A DNA stretch of 64,000 bases from Antilocapra americana (GCA_007570785.1 ML664199.1:19228597-19292596), one strand, 5' to 3'; positions 47,877 through 60,589 are shown, counted from the first letter of the stretch. Numbers and translations: made by a program. The notes: generated by a model not told the origin, from the letters alone.

Positions 47877-49795
47877 CAATAATTACAATAAATGAAATGA
47901 AGTAAATGCTTCATTTAAAATTCAAGTCATATTTACCACATAAAGATGCAAAATATCTGAGAGTAAAGCAATGGAAAAAAGGTACAGAAAGAAATAGTAA
48001 CTGAAAGTTGGTTTGACAGATAAAGTGTAAAGGGGGAGAATTATGCTATATTAATAACAGATAAAATAGATGCTAAGGAAAAAATAATTATAAGAGATAA
48101 AAGAAGGTAACTCAGAATAATCAACATTTTGATTCACTATAAATATAGAAGTATAATTGCTAATGTAAGTATATAAAACATGATCTCAAAATATATAAAG
48201 CAAAATTGAAAGCAAACCAAGGAAAATATTAAAAATTATAAAATAATAAAAATACTACATATTAGAAGTGTGGGATCATGAAAACAGTAATTCAAACTAA
48301 ATTTATTTCAGATTAAAGATAAAATATTAAAGTCAACCATCTGAGCATCCAATTAAAATATGGGCTAGGGCCTTGAGTAGATATTTCTTCAAAGAATATA
48401 TACAAATAGCCAACAGCTCAACACCAATGATTAGGGAACTTGAAAACTACTGTGAAGTATCACCTCACACCTGTCAGGATGAGTATTATTAAAAAATAAA
48501 AGATAACAAATGCTGATGAGGATGTGGAAAATTTAGAACACTTGCACATTATGGTAGGAATGCAAACTGGTATAGGTGCAAAGGAAAACTGCATGAAGGT
48601 CCTCAAGAAATTAAGACTAGAACAACTATATGATCCAGCAATCCTACATCTCAGTATTTATCTAAAAGTACTGAAATCAAGATCTCAAAGAGGTATTCCC
48701 ACAGTCATGTTCACTGCAGCACTGTTCACAATAGACAGAATGTGGAAATGACCTAAAAGTCCACAGATAGATGAATAGAGAAAATGTGGTATATAGATAA
48801 AGTGGAATATTATTCAACCTTACAAAAAGAAGAAAATTCGGCAATATGTTACAGCGTGGATGAACCTTGACGACGTCATACTAAGTGAAATAAACTGTCA
48901 CAAAAAGACAAATACTGCAAGATTCCACTTACATGAGGTATCTGAAACAGTCAGATTCATAGAATCAAAGAGTTGTATGCCTGCTTTGGGGGCTGTGGAG
49001 GAGGAGTAAATGGGGAGTTAAGAATCATCAGGCATAAGGTTTAAGTTAAGCAAGATAAGCAAGTTTTAGAGGTCTGCTGTACAACTTAGAACATACATTC
49101 AACAGTGTTGTATTGTACATGTAAACATTTGTTAATAGGGTAGATCTCACATCGTCTTTTACCACAATAAAATAAACTTTTCAAAAAGTTAATAAAAATC
49201 CTGGATAGTTCTATAGTCACTAGAATTTTTGAAAAAAATAGTTAAAACATTTTATCTTAAAAAAGAAAAGACTCTAGTCCTAGACAGTTTGTCAATTTTA
49301 ACAAACATGGAGGAAATAACTCTAATATTAAATAGCTATTTTACATTTGACTGATGTCAAACCCACTGAAGGATGACATGGGAAAGGAAAATTATAGAGA
49401 ATAATCTCACACATAAATGTATACACAAACAATTAGAAAATCAAATCCATTAATGCACTTTTTCTGAAATAAATAAATTGACTTTCACAACAGGAATGCA
49501 AGTTTGACTTACATTAAAATTTGATAACTGTGAATCACTGCATTAACACATTAAGAGATTAATATATGATCATTGCAATATATGCTGGAAAGCATTGTCC
49601 AAAATTCAATATTTAATCATAATGAAAATTCTTAGCAAATTAGGAATAAAAGGGAATCTAGCCTGATATAAGTAGTTATATTAATTCAAGCTTCATGGCA
49701 AAATGGTGAAAACAATTCTGTATAGTGTAAGAAAAAGGCAGGTAGCCAATATTAACACTTCATTTAACATCATATTCGATGCCATACTATTGTAT

Positions 49796-50002
49796 TGTGT
49801 CTGTTCAGTCGCTTAATGGTATTTGATTCTTTGTGACCCCATGGACTATAGCCTGCCAGGCCACTCTCCATGGGATTTCCCAGGCAAGAATACTGGAGTG
49901 GGTTGCCATTTCTTCCTCCAGAGGATCTTCCTGACTCAGGGATCAAAATGGTATCTACTGCATTGCAAGTGGATTCTTTACCACTGAGCCACTAGGGAAG
50001 CC
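49796..50002 (-). mobile_element. Bov-tA SINE
   Basis: Tail side gtctgttcagtcgcttaatg, head antisense ggattctttaccactgagcc. Moderately diverged. Confidence 0.93.
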
Positions 50003-50102
50003 ATTATATTAAGAATAATAGTTAAAGGTGTAAAAACTGTGAAGAGAAAAGAGTTGCATGTGTGTTTTTGAGGAGCACAGGAGTGGATGTGATTATGTAT
50101 AT

Positions 50103-50614
50103 CAAAGATTAGCAAACACTTTACATAAAGGGCAAGCAAGCCCGTAAATATTTCAGATTTTGCTGGCCCTTGTGGTCTCTGCTGCTGCTGCTGCTAAGTC
50201 GCTTCAGTCATGTCCGACTCTGTGCGACCCCATAGACGGCAGCCCACCAGGCTCCCCCGTCCCTGGGATTCTCCAGGCAAGAACACTGGAGTGGGGTGCC
50301 ATTTCCTTCTCCAATGCATGAAAGTGAAAAGGGAAAGTGAAGTCGCTCAGTCGTGTCTGACTCTTGGCGACCCCATGAACTGCAGCCTAACAGGCTCCTC
50401 CATCCATGGGATTTTCCAGGCAAGAGGACTGGAGTGGGTTTCCATTGCCTTCTCCGTGGTCTCTGCTACAACTATTCAAATCTGTATCCTGGAAGCAGCC
50501 ATACATAGTACTTAAACAAATAAGCATGGCTGGGTTTCAATAACACTTAATTAACAAAATAAAGCACAGGCCAGATTTGGTCCAGAGGCTAGAGTCTGTA
50601 ACCCTTGCCCTACA
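50103..50614 (+). mobile_element. MER5-type (hAT-Charlie) DNA transposon, split by Bov-A2
   Basis: Left part gattagcaaacactttacat, aatatttcagattttgctgg; right part ctgctacaactattcaaatc, catggctgggtttcaat, ccagatttggtccagagg. This is the order of MER5A/B. It is non-autonomous with no transposase. A Bov-A2 sits in its middle. Confidence 0.82.
50184..50455 (-). mobile_element. Bov-A2 SINE with 12-bp duplication
   Basis: (GCT)n start, two BovB-derived units (gaccccatagacggcagccc and gaccccatgaactgcagcc). Flanked by gtggtctctgct at 50172-50183 and 50456-50467. The unit sequences are close to the family, suggesting a recent copy. Confidence 0.96.
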
Positions 50615-51290
50615 CAGCCGGATCCCCCAAATTTTATAAATGCATTATTAGAATTAGTAAAAGAAATTTAAAATTTTTGAATACAAAACCAAAACACAAG
50701 ATTAATTGCATTTCTCTACACTAGGAACAAATAGATAGAAAAGATAAGTTTAGTGACCAAAATGAAACATATCTAACAATAAATCTGGAAAAAAAATGTA
50801 CAAAAGGACTTTATAGGTCAAATGATTAAAATCCATTGAAAACCATTAAAGAACACCCAAATCAATACATCTAGGCATTTTATTTCTGGATTAGAAGCTT
50901 TGAGATTACAAAGATAACACTCCTCGAAAACTGATCTACAGATTAGTGATAATTATAATTTTTTTTAAAAAAATCACTTTTGGGGGAGGAATTCTAAAAG
51001 TTGTTTGTATAATTACTTTGGGAAAACAATTACCCTAAAGGAGCCTGAGTATTTATTAATAACAGGAAGCAAAGCAAGTAGGGTAGTTGTCTTATCAGAC
51101 ATCAATTATTCTTATTACCCTGTATTAACTTAGTATAGTATTGATGCAAGGATTGACCAAAGGAAAAGAATAATTCTGAAACCAGCCCACAGATATATGA
51201 AAAACATAATTTGTAACTAATCTAACATTGTATGTGGTGAATTCAATGATGCACTGTTACTGTATGACAGTATTTAGATTTAACATTAAC

Positions 51291-52305
51291 AAATACAAGA
51301 TAGTAGTATAGTAAAAGAGCTCTTCCTCTGTTTTTCCCTCAAGATGAATATTTATGGGAAGCTACATAAAACTGCATCTGAACTAAACACAAGTGATGAA
51401 TTATGGGAAAAATCAGACTTTTCATAGAAAAACATGTCTGTTATAACAGGCATCACAAATGACATTTGCTGAATATATTGATAATATATCCAAAATTAAG
51501 ATGGATCATTTGTGAAAACCAGCAAATGTGCTCTAAAATCAATCAACTCTACATCACATCTCATTAATCAAATGGTGCCCCTCCTGTCAAGGACTCTAGG
51601 CCATGTGCTTTGTGCTTTATCATCCCTTCAAAATGCTTGGACAGAAGAGCTTTGTGTCAAAATAATAGACACCTCCATGTCTGACTAACATTCCCATATC
51701 TCTGCAGGATCTCATCCCACTTCAAGGCTGGGGTTTTTGTTTTGCTCTATCTACTTCTCTGTCCAAACAAATTAATCACAATACATTAAGATACCTAGTA
51801 GACAACCAGGGCCATTCTATTAGAAAGGTGACCTACTAATAGTTACCTGGGGATGACAAACAACATTAGTTGGAAAAATATCTTCCCTAATCCACCACTA
51901 AAATCATTCAGAAATCAAATGTAGATAGTATATTTTCGGCAACTCTGCCTTGTTTACTTTAGTGATACAAATATTTAAAAATTTACCACTCAATTGTAAA
52001 TATGCTTGCTGCATTGCTTTACAATTTTAATGTTAGAATTACCACTGCTATTTTTATTAGTGCCTAATAAAGTTTTATAGACTTTTCTATTTCTTGAATT
52101 TTATCTCTGTAGCTTAACCTCCACATGCAAGTACTTTTACTATTGTTTAATCATTGCTAGAGGTGTGTGGCATTTTTTAAATTTAACTATAAAGTTTGAG
52201 AGCCTCTACTGGATAAGGAGAGTTTTATATAAAAATTGTGACTAGATTTACAAACCAAGATGGTCTGGCATGTTTGCTTTACATACACATTTTTTTGTTT
52301 GTTTC
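51291..52305. other. Unique sequence
   Basis: No gene or repeat assigned. Confidence 0.5.
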
Positions 52306-52511
52306 TTGTTTAGTTGTTAAGTCTTGTCTGACTCTTTTGCCGCTCCATAGACTGTAGCTTGCCAGGGTCCTCTGTCCATTAGACTTCCCAGGCAAGAATA
52401 CTGGAGTGGGCTTCCATTTCTTTCTCCAGGGAATCTTCCCAACCCAGGTACCAAAGCCATATCTTCTATGTTGGCAGGCAGATTCTTTACCACTGAGCCA
52501 CCAGGGAGTGC
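52306..52511 (-). mobile_element. Bov-tA SINE
   Basis: Tail side tagttgttaagtcttgtctg, head antisense gattctttaccactgagcca. Confidence 0.93.
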
Positions 52512-53369
52512 ACTTATGAGCACTCCTATCATTGAGGATTTAGTAAGATTGTATGCAAAAGAAAACCTAAATAACATCAAATTAGCATATGCGAATGCTT
52601 TTCACTCTTAAATAACAGCCCAAAAATGAGTATTCTGGAATGAGAGCTGGCTACACAGTTTCCAGGCGTCTTGCAGTTCACCACTCTCCCTGTCATCAGC
52701 AGGTGGCCTAAAACTCAGGGTCCAAGGTGCTGCCAGAATTAGGAAGCAGGATAGAAGGTAAAGGAAAAGGGGCAAAGGACTGAGTTAAACACTAAACATA
52801 CAATAGACATTCAATATTCACAGACAGAATGAGGATAACCCATGAAATTAGAAAAAAGTACAGTTAGTCCATGATTCCCCTCCTCTCTTCCTCCCTTTTC
52901 CCACTCCATGCCATACTACTTCTTCCCTCTGGCTCTCTCTACCCCCACCCCTCTTGTCTGGAAAAGTGAAACTCCAAAGCTTCCCACAGTGGTCACCAAC
53001 ACTGTGCTTCGGTAAACCAGTAATTAAGCAGCTAACTTCTTCTTCGTGAGACAAATGATGAATGACTTATCTTCCCTTTGACTCTGACTCTGGTAGCTGT
53101 TTTTGGCATAAGCTTTACATGTGGGGAGACAGTCATGTTCCCTCTGCTCAAAGACTTTGAATCAGATTTGATTCTAGCAGTCAGTAGGATCATTTCTGAA
53201 CATAAAGAAACATGCCTGACAATTCTTAGGGGGCAATCCCAACTATAAGTATGCATTATTTAACTGAGATATAGACATAAATTTTAAATAAGCCAAAGCA
53301 ATGCCCTATTTTGGAGCTGGTATTGACCATACTGATGATTACATTCATTGATTACAAATTAGGGAAGTT
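52512..53369. other. Unique, somewhat GC-richer sequence
   Basis: No repeat recognised. Pyrimidine-rich at 52875-52960. Minus-strand frames at 52848-53054 and 53032-53256 show no domain and are not called. Confidence 0.5.
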
Positions 53370-53566
53370 GATCACAATCATCTGTGGGGTGTTTAAAATT
53401 CAGGAACCACCCACATATACTCCTCCATAGACATAGATCCAAAATAAACTGCAGGTATGCAGGTCTGGAAAAGTAAGGAGGTGTAATTCTGTCATGTGTA
53501 CTTTGATAAAAATCCCAAATTATGCTTAAATATTCCTATTTCCCCTACTTGAGAATCACTGATCTG
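53370..53566 (+). mobile_element. Degenerate hAT-type MER element
   Basis: gatcacaatcatctgtgggg at the start and cttgagaatcactgatctg at the end match the termini of a common hAT-derived MER family. The subfamily is uncertain. Confidence 0.45.
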
Positions 53567-53877
53567 GTCAAACTCCTCCTTTGAGAAATACAAGTATAAC
53601 AGAAAAAAATAGCCCGTTATATCAAGGACTATAAATACCATGAAGTAATACATATTTTAATAAATATCATATTCTTAGCATTCAGCACAATGCCTTTCAA
53701 AAGTAGATAGTCAATTAAAACAATTATGTTAAAACATAATAATTATGTCCAGGTGGCTGAGAGAAGCAGAAATTTCTCTCAAAAATTTGGCTGAACACCA
53801 AACTGAGCTCCTCTGAGCAGGAAGCAAACTGGGTGATTTCTTAAGTGTTTAAATGTGTTAATCTCTATATAAAACTT

Positions 53878-54054
53878 CATTGAGGGCAGGAAGAGAAGGG
53901 GGCGACAGAGAATGAGATGGTTGGATGGCTTCGCCAATTCAATGGACATGAGTTTGAGCAAACTCCAGGAGATAGTGAAGGACAGGGAAGCCTGGCGTGG
54001 CGTAGTCTGTGGGGTCACGAAGAGTTGGACATGACTGAGTGACTGAACAACAGC
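53878..54054 (+). mobile_element. BovB 3' fragment with 7-bp duplication
   Basis: cattgagggcaggaagagaa to gactgaacaacagc, 177 bp. Flanked by aaaactt at 53871-53877 and 54055-54061. Confidence 0.92.
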
Positions 54055-54339
54055 AAAACTTTACTCATTCATTTTCTTATCCATTGTTCACTCTTTAAAT
54101 CTTTTACTAGAATATTAGTTTCTAAATAAGGATGCAGTAGCACTACACAGAACACTTCCTGGTACAGGGTGATTGGGTCCTGAAAATTTGCTAAATGGAC
54201 ATTAAAGAAATATATGAAAAGGTTCCCCATTTGTGGATTTAGATTAAGAAAATGTCCTTTAAAAAATAAAAGCGTTTCACTAGAAGGATAAGACATGCTC
54301 CTTGAAAATGAAAAATAAAAACATGATGTAGGAAAATAA

Positions 54340-55230
54340 ATGTAAAAACCATGTGGTATTTCATTAAAATTGCTTTTAATAATTTGGTGAACAATCTTTC
54401 AGCTTTTTCTATGTGCATATGTCTTTCTGCATATAATTTTATAGAAAAAGGCTTATACTTAAATAATGTTTTATTTATTCAGAGCTTTACTAAGTAACAT
54501 GCCATACACATTTTGCTTCTTTATGGTCATTTTAAATTATGCATGATAAAACATCAGCAGCATAAATATTTCCATAATAAAACAGAAACAATTTCTAACT
54601 TTTGACATCTTATACTATTCAAGTTGAAATTATTTTTTAAAACACAAAGAAATCTGCAGAAAATAATGTATTGATTCACTTCATTTTTTCAACGTGTACA
54701 AAATATACTACATTAAATAAATGCACCATGAGTTGTGCAAGTGTATTGATGGATATTTGAATAGCTCAAATGTTTTGCTCTTAATTATGTTCCCTTTAAT
54801 GTTTGTATTCATATGTACATGTATATTCAGAGGTCATGTTATTAGAAGCAAAACTGCTTTAAAAAAAGCATATTCATTTAATATTATGATGGATATTACC
54901 AAATTGTCTTTCAATGAAGTCTTAACAATTAGGTTTCTACAGAGGAATGTGTGTGTATATTTATACCCTGACCCCTGCAATCTACTTCCAGAATTTTAAA
55001 CTTTGTTGGTCTCTTGGATGTAAGGAAAAGTAACTCATTATCTTAATATATATTAACTATAAATGAAGTTGAGATTTATTAATGAAGCTTATATATGTTT
55101 GTAAGACTTGTATTACTGTTTGTGTGGACTGTGTTTTCTTATTCTTTGCATGTTTCTTCCTTTTGAATAATTAATGCTTGACTGATATGTAAGAATTCTC
55201 CATACATTAGAAAAATATATAATTTATTAC
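54340..55230 (-). mobile_element. Very old L1 (L1ME/HAL1 type), antisense
   Basis: gatggatattaccaaattgt and tttgcttctttatggtcatt recall antisense old L1. Highly diverged. Confidence 0.45.
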
Positions 55231-55239
55231 ACCAGTATT

Positions 55240-55690
55240 CTCATGGATTGTATTAAGGCCCCATCTCTTCACCCTTTATCCATGGCCTTCATTCTATACC
55301 TCTGTAACTCCTATATTATTTCCTCATTTCCTAATCCAAGCAGCCTTTGTGACTTGCGTTGGCTATTAGTGCATGGCAGAAGTTGTGGTGTGCAAGTTCT
55401 GTGTCTTGGCCTCATGAGGACTTTCTTGTTTCTGTTTTCCTGTTGTGTTGTGCTCTGTCATTGTACCAGTGGGACAAGCCCAGGCTAGCCCATCAGTCCC
55501 AGCAGAGGATGAGTATCAGGTGGAATACACTCAAACCACCCAGTTGTCTCAAATGAGATTAGATAACTCTAGCCACTTTAGACAGACCGGCTGAGATGAG
55601 CCCATTATCATGATTTAAGAGTCATAATGAATGACTGTGGTTTTAAGCCTCTGAATCTTAGGGTGGTTTATGAGAAACTAAGCAAGTGTC
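55240..55690 (+). mobile_element. Probable MLT1-like LTR
   Basis: gtgggacaagcccaggctag, ggtttttaagcc-type end and cttagggtggtttatgagaa match the latter half of old MLT1 LTRs. Confidence 0.5.
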
Positions 55691-56107
55691 AAATAAGTCA
55701 ATGTTTAAGCTCTTTTGTTACTTTCCTTCCTTACATTCTCAACCTTCCTTCCTTTCCTTCTCTTTCTTTCCTATACTTACATGTGGCAAAATTATCACCC
55801 TCTAATTATTCTTCATTTAAAAAAAAAACTTAGTTTATGTCATATTTTTACTTTTGTTTGCATTTTTGGTTGGAAATCTTATTAAATTTATTCATCAATG
55901 TAGATAAAATATTTAGCACCTTTCTATTCTAGTAAATATTGAACCATGTCATCATTTAACTGTATCATTAGTATTTTATTGCATGGGTTATTTTCAGTTC
56001 TTCATGCTTATAAGCTATGCTTTGCTGAACCTCTTCATCATATTTTTTATATTCATTTTCTAATTACCACTCCAGGAGTCTCTGGGAGTTAATCTGTGTG
56101 TCACACA
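55691..56107. other. Unique AT-rich sequence
   Basis: Includes a (CCTT)n-like patch at 55738-55770. No gene. Confidence 0.5.
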
Positions 56108-56570
56108 TGTTAGGGGAAGCACACTTACTGAAACCACCCATGCTGGCCAGGCAACATAGTAACTATTTGCATGAGGTGTTTTAAGACAAGAGGTCCCAGT
56201 AAGGAATGCTGAACTAATAAGCCACCACCAACCAGAAGAGTTCAGGAAAGGTCAAAAGTAGATGTCATGTGTCTGACCACCTCTCAGAATCCTTGCTGGC
56301 ATCCACTTTGGTTGAGCAATGCATGCACCACCAGGAAGGACTTTTGAGTCAGAACTGTTGGCCAAAGACAACCCGGAAACTAATACCATGCAAGCCATGT
56401 GGGAGAGCAGTTCTCCTGGGTTCCCTTACCCTACTGCTCTCTGCCTGGGCATCCTTTCCCAATAAGATCTCTTGCTTTGTAAGCATGTATGTCTCCAGGG
56501 ACAATTCATTTCTAAGTGTTAGACAAGAGCTCACTTTCAGGCCCTGAAGGGAGTCCCCATTCCTGCAACA
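56108..56570 (+). mobile_element. Solo LTR of a ruminant ERV1-type endogenous retrovirus
   Basis: It begins TGTTAGGGGAAGC and ends CTGCAACA, the TG...CA termini of an LTR of about 460 bp. Near the 3' side ctttcccaataagatctctt is a decayed polyadenylation signal, followed by a U5-like end. I recognise it as a bovine-type ERV LTR. No gag, pol or env is attached, so it is solo. Neighbouring bases show no matching 4-6 bp duplication. Confidence 0.78.
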
Positions 56571-57341
56571 TGTATTTTAAAACATTTATAAGTATCAAAA
56601 TTATTCCCAGGAAAATTTGCATAAAGTTACAATAACACTAGCAATTTATAATGATGCATGTTTCCTGTACCCCTAGAACACTTGGATTATTAGCAGCATT
56701 TTACGTATTTATTCACATTAGTAAGGAATGATAGAAGTAGGTAGTATAAATTCACTGTGTATATCCATACTTACGGACTACAAAGAAAGAAATCATATCA
56801 TCTGCGATTAATTATACTCCAAGGAATGTTTGTTCCTCTGGACTTTCATGTAATCTTTGCAAAATGTTCTATTTTAGGAATTCTGTGCTCTATATGGTAA
56901 CAGCACATTCATATCTCCCTCAGAATTATTATGGTCTCTGATATTGTTGCCAGAAGACATCCTTTTTTCACATTTTATCCCCTGTTCTCTATGTGTTGCA
57001 GAGTCTTACATAGGCTCAAGTACTATAATTTTAATAGTTTTCCACAAATTTTAATTAATTTGCTTTTAAATGGCCCCAAAGATTTATTACCAGCACACCC
57101 ACAACACGAAAGCTCAAAAGTGCAAAAAAATTTTAAAAGACCTTATTTTTCAAGGCAAGATAAAATAAAATCCAAAACTACAATGAGAACGTTATGCCAC
57201 TTTAGTAGTAGGATAGGTTTGCTGTAAATCAAATTCTTTTGGCACCTCCCACTGCTATTCCCTGAGGAACAAGAATACGGGTTTCTAAAAATTTCCAAAG
57301 TTTCAGTCCATATGTGATTTCCTTTAAATTTTCTCTTACTT
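56571..57341. other. Unique AT-rich sequence
   Basis: No gene or repeat recognised. The 98-codon frame at 56931 has no domain. Confidence 0.5.
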
Positions 57342-57351
57342 TATTAACAGC

Positions 57352-57404
57352 TGCAGTCCATGGGGTCGCAAAGAGTCGGACATGACTGAGAGACTGAACT
57401 GAAC
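57352..57404 (+). mobile_element. 53-bp BovB 3'-end insertion with 10-bp duplication
   Basis: Only the last 53 bases of BovB are present (ggggtcgcaaagagtcggac, ending gagactgaactgaac). Flanked exactly by tattaacagc at 57342-57351 and 57405-57414. The sequence is close to BovB consensus, suggesting recency. Confidence 0.93.
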
Positions 57405-57565
57405 TATTAACAGCAAAATGTGTATTTTTGGTGTTATGATATTACTCTTCTACCGGAAGGCCACACAAACTGTGTACCTTTAAAATTTATAAAGTTAGTG
57501 ATGTTTAGGAGATAGCAGAGTAACCTGGAGGCTCTGTATAGTTTAGGATTTATGCTAAAATTTTG

Positions 57566-57759
57566 TGTGCATGTGAGTGTCTGACTCTTTGTAACCCAAC
57601 AACTCTATCCCACCAGGCTCCTCTGTCCATGGGATTTTTTCAGGCAAGAATACTGGAGTGGGTTGCCATTTCCTTCTCCAGGGGATCTTTCCACCCCAAG
57701 GATTGAACCCACATCTCCTGCATTGCAGGCCAGTTCTTTACCCCTGCACCACCTGGGAA
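57566..57759 (-). mobile_element. Bov-tA SINE with 8-bp duplication
   Basis: gtctgactctttgtaaccca on the tail side, gttctttacccctgcaccac as head antisense. Flanked by ctaaaatt at 57555-57562 and 57760-57767. Confidence 0.93.
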
Positions 57760-57767
57760 CTAAAATT

Positions 57768-60589
57768 ATTTTCAACATTACGGGCAGAAGTTTAGCAATG
57801 CCATTATAAGAACAGAATGCATCATATTCAGGACTAGCAAGATAGAGAAGCACTTGTTTGATAGTTTGCTTATATTCTTGATAGTCTACTCAGCCCAGTC
57901 ACTCTTTCACCATTTGAGAATTGACTACCCAGAAGTCAAGGTGACCCAATTACTCCTCTTAACAGTTACTGTTTTAGGGATGGATAATAAATCAGAGCCT
58001 ATATTCATTGTAGTTTCTTAATTTGGCCCAACATGGGTAGTTTGGATGAAAGAACTCCCCTTTCTCTCCCAGTGAATATAATCATGAAATCCTATTGCCC
58101 TTAAACTAGAAGCAGCCATCTAGATACTTGGAGAGAAGCACTCCATAGAACAAAGCCAGCACCCCCAGAGGAAAAAGGATAAAGAAATTGAGTCCCAGGC
58201 TTGCAAACGTGTTTATTTAAATCCAATGAATTATCTCTGAATGGTTCAGTTATGTGAGCCAATAAAATAGTTATTGCTTATGGCACCTTGGGTAGTTTCT
58301 TTTTTTAATTTACAAGATAAAGAATCATATTTTCAGAATATTCCTTAGTAGGACAGTAAATCAAATTCTTGATATTTGGTACACCAAAGGAAATTCATCT
58401 GGTACCACAGCTGCAGGAAAGATTTAACATTGTGATACAGAAAGACAATCATTCTAGAGGAAAATATGTATTTGAAAGTGCTTGGTTGATGGGTTATTCA
58501 TGCTCTACCCCCAAACATACCGGGTGAAGCAGATTTTTCTAAACTCTGTGTTTGATGTTAAATTTGCTGAATGGAATGTCTTTGACTTTGAAGGTTTTAA
58601 AAACACTGCTTGGAATATAGGTCACAGTTATTCTGTCAAATAAAATATTTCAATGACTTATGAATACTTTTAAAGAAAGATCCCTTTAACAACCAAAAGA
58701 AAAGCTCCAAACAAAAATGAACAAAACTCATTTGGAAACATTTCACCATAATGGCTAGGGTAAAGACAAAATATCAGCTAGAATCCTAGTAGGGACAAAA
58801 TTAAATTCATGAATTACACTGTGTTTACACTTCAAACATGAATTAAAACTGTTTATTTAGCTAATAGACTCAGTCTTGATTACATATCATTAGTGTCCAT
58901 TATAACTTCAACTGTGCTTGAATTTCATAAGCCTGATAGAAAATTGCATTCTTATATTTCAGAGCTAGAAATAAATTTAATGTGATATTTTAGCTATTAA
59001 TGCCTTAATCAAGTTAATCATTGCTTGAAAAATCTAAATTTTTAATTTTCTAGGAATAAAACAGAAATTGAAAATAATTCTTCAAATTGATAATCAATGC
59101 TTACCTTTCAGGTGGCATCAGTACTAGCCTGCTCCTCACCAGCTGGCTATGCCTCTCCTGAAACGTAATTATAATTTTCTCTGTAAAGTGCTGGCCCTGA
59201 CTACTATAGGATTGATGCACTTAATCCACAGTTTATTTCCTTCTTCATTGTTTGAAGCACTTTATGGCACTTAGATGAACACATACTCATTTATTTTTAG
59301 GATCATTTCATAGTTGAATGTCAACAGAACTATTACCAATGTTTTGCTCATGCTATTTCTTTTAAAATGAGTAACACGTTTTATTTAGAAGTGAATAGAA
59401 TAGGGCACTAAAGATTTACAGTATCAAAAAAGCCACAGGGAAGCCCAACCTAAACAGGATTTAACATTCTGACCAAGACAGAATGTTAGAGGAGGAATGA
59501 AAAGATTTCTATTCATTCAGGGATTAATGTTTTCGCTCCCTGGAGACGTGAGTGAGGGCTCATATGATTTTTTCCATCCTATGAAATTGGTAGAAAATCT
59601 AGAGACACAACTTAGACCCTGCTGTTGCTGGATCTGTGGCTCACAGAAGGTTCTAAGTGGAGGTGCCATTAGGACTGGGAGTGGTAATGAGGAAAGTATT
59701 GCCTATAAAGAGAAGTGAATGTGTATGTGTGTGAAATCTCTTCAGCATTAATTCTTAGTACATTGTAGAACATATATTTTTGAAAAAATGAATGAGCACC
59801 TCACATGTAGTATCACTGGACAGATTGTCACTTTCTCAGAGACAGAGATAAAAGAGCGTTCCTGAAGATTTCCGAACCTCAGTTTAGAATACATTTCAAG
59901 GAACTATGAAAGGTTGAACAGAGATGCAAACTCTTCTCCACACCTGCTCAGATTATGGAAGAAGCGAAGTATCAGAGGACTACAAGTTATGAGACATTAG
60001 AACTGAGGTTCTATGGGTGTTTTACAGATGAAAAATCCAGGATTTCTCCATGCCCATAGACACTTTGGAAGATAAATTTTTGATCTTTATTTTAGATATT
60101 ATTTTCTGTTAATAAAACCTATTAAATTAACAATGGGGTAAAAGGACTGTGGCAGAGAAAGGAATTTGTGTTGAGTTGTGTTAAACCACAGAAATTTGGA
60201 GTTGTTTGAAGAAAATATCATTTTTCTCAAGTCATTTAGCCACCCTGACTAACAAGTACTGCACTTGGTTATTGCCACCAAAACTAGAAAAATTAGAGCC
60301 CAGTCAAGAGACGAGATGAATCTCTTAACAACATCCTGGGAAACAACCACCAGAAAGATATCAAAAGCAGTTGGTGTCACTGGTAAGTAAAATAGGCACC
60401 GATTTGCTTATATTTCACTGTTATTTCTATTTTTGTAAATATCTTGGAGATAGGTCCTTATTCTATTCTGTGATTCCCCAAAATTATCCAGTGTGGCATT
60501 AAGCTTTCAGGAGTAATTAATGAATGTTTGATGAATAAATGAATTATTTTTATGCCAACTTTACAATATAACTGAAAGATGTTACACAG
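57768..60589. other. Longest non-repeat stretch of the window
   Basis: 2.8 kb without assignable repeat or gene. A splice-donor-like tggtaagtaa lies at 60381-60390, and short frames at 59497-59718 have no domain. If the window has a host non-coding exon or enhancer, this is a reasonable place to look. Confidence 0.45.

Larger units (their letters stand above)
45100..49190 (+). mobile_element. Ancient L1M sequences, several pieces
   Basis: 45100-45325 resembles an L1M 3' end (aataatgtatcaatattggt). 45385-45640 and 46414-46933 resemble upstream L1M. 47514-48350 includes tatgctatattaataacag. 48350-49190 is the ORF2 end plus 3'UTR, closing with agggtagatctcacatcg and aataaaataaa. More than one old copy may be involved. 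Later BovB and young L1 insertions split it. All frames are broken. Confidence 0.7.
49195..51290 (+). mobile_element. Second ancient L1M, ORF2 region
   Basis: The RT region (gcaagtttgacttacatta, cttagcaaattaggaataa) precedes 49790. ORF2 continues at 50640-51290 (aagattaattgcatttctct, attgatgcaaggattgacc). It starts right after the 3' end of the preceding L1M, so it is a separate copy or a rearrangement. Bov-tA, MER5-type and Bov-A2 insertions interrupt it. Confidence 0.62.

Noticed and set aside
52848..53256. Overlapping minus-strand frames of 68 and 74 codons
   Set aside because: No domain, biased composition (purine-rich), no conservation evidence.
56269..56547. 92-codon frame inside the ERV LTR
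   Set aside because: LTRs are non-coding here; no start context or domain. No retroviral protein gene is present.
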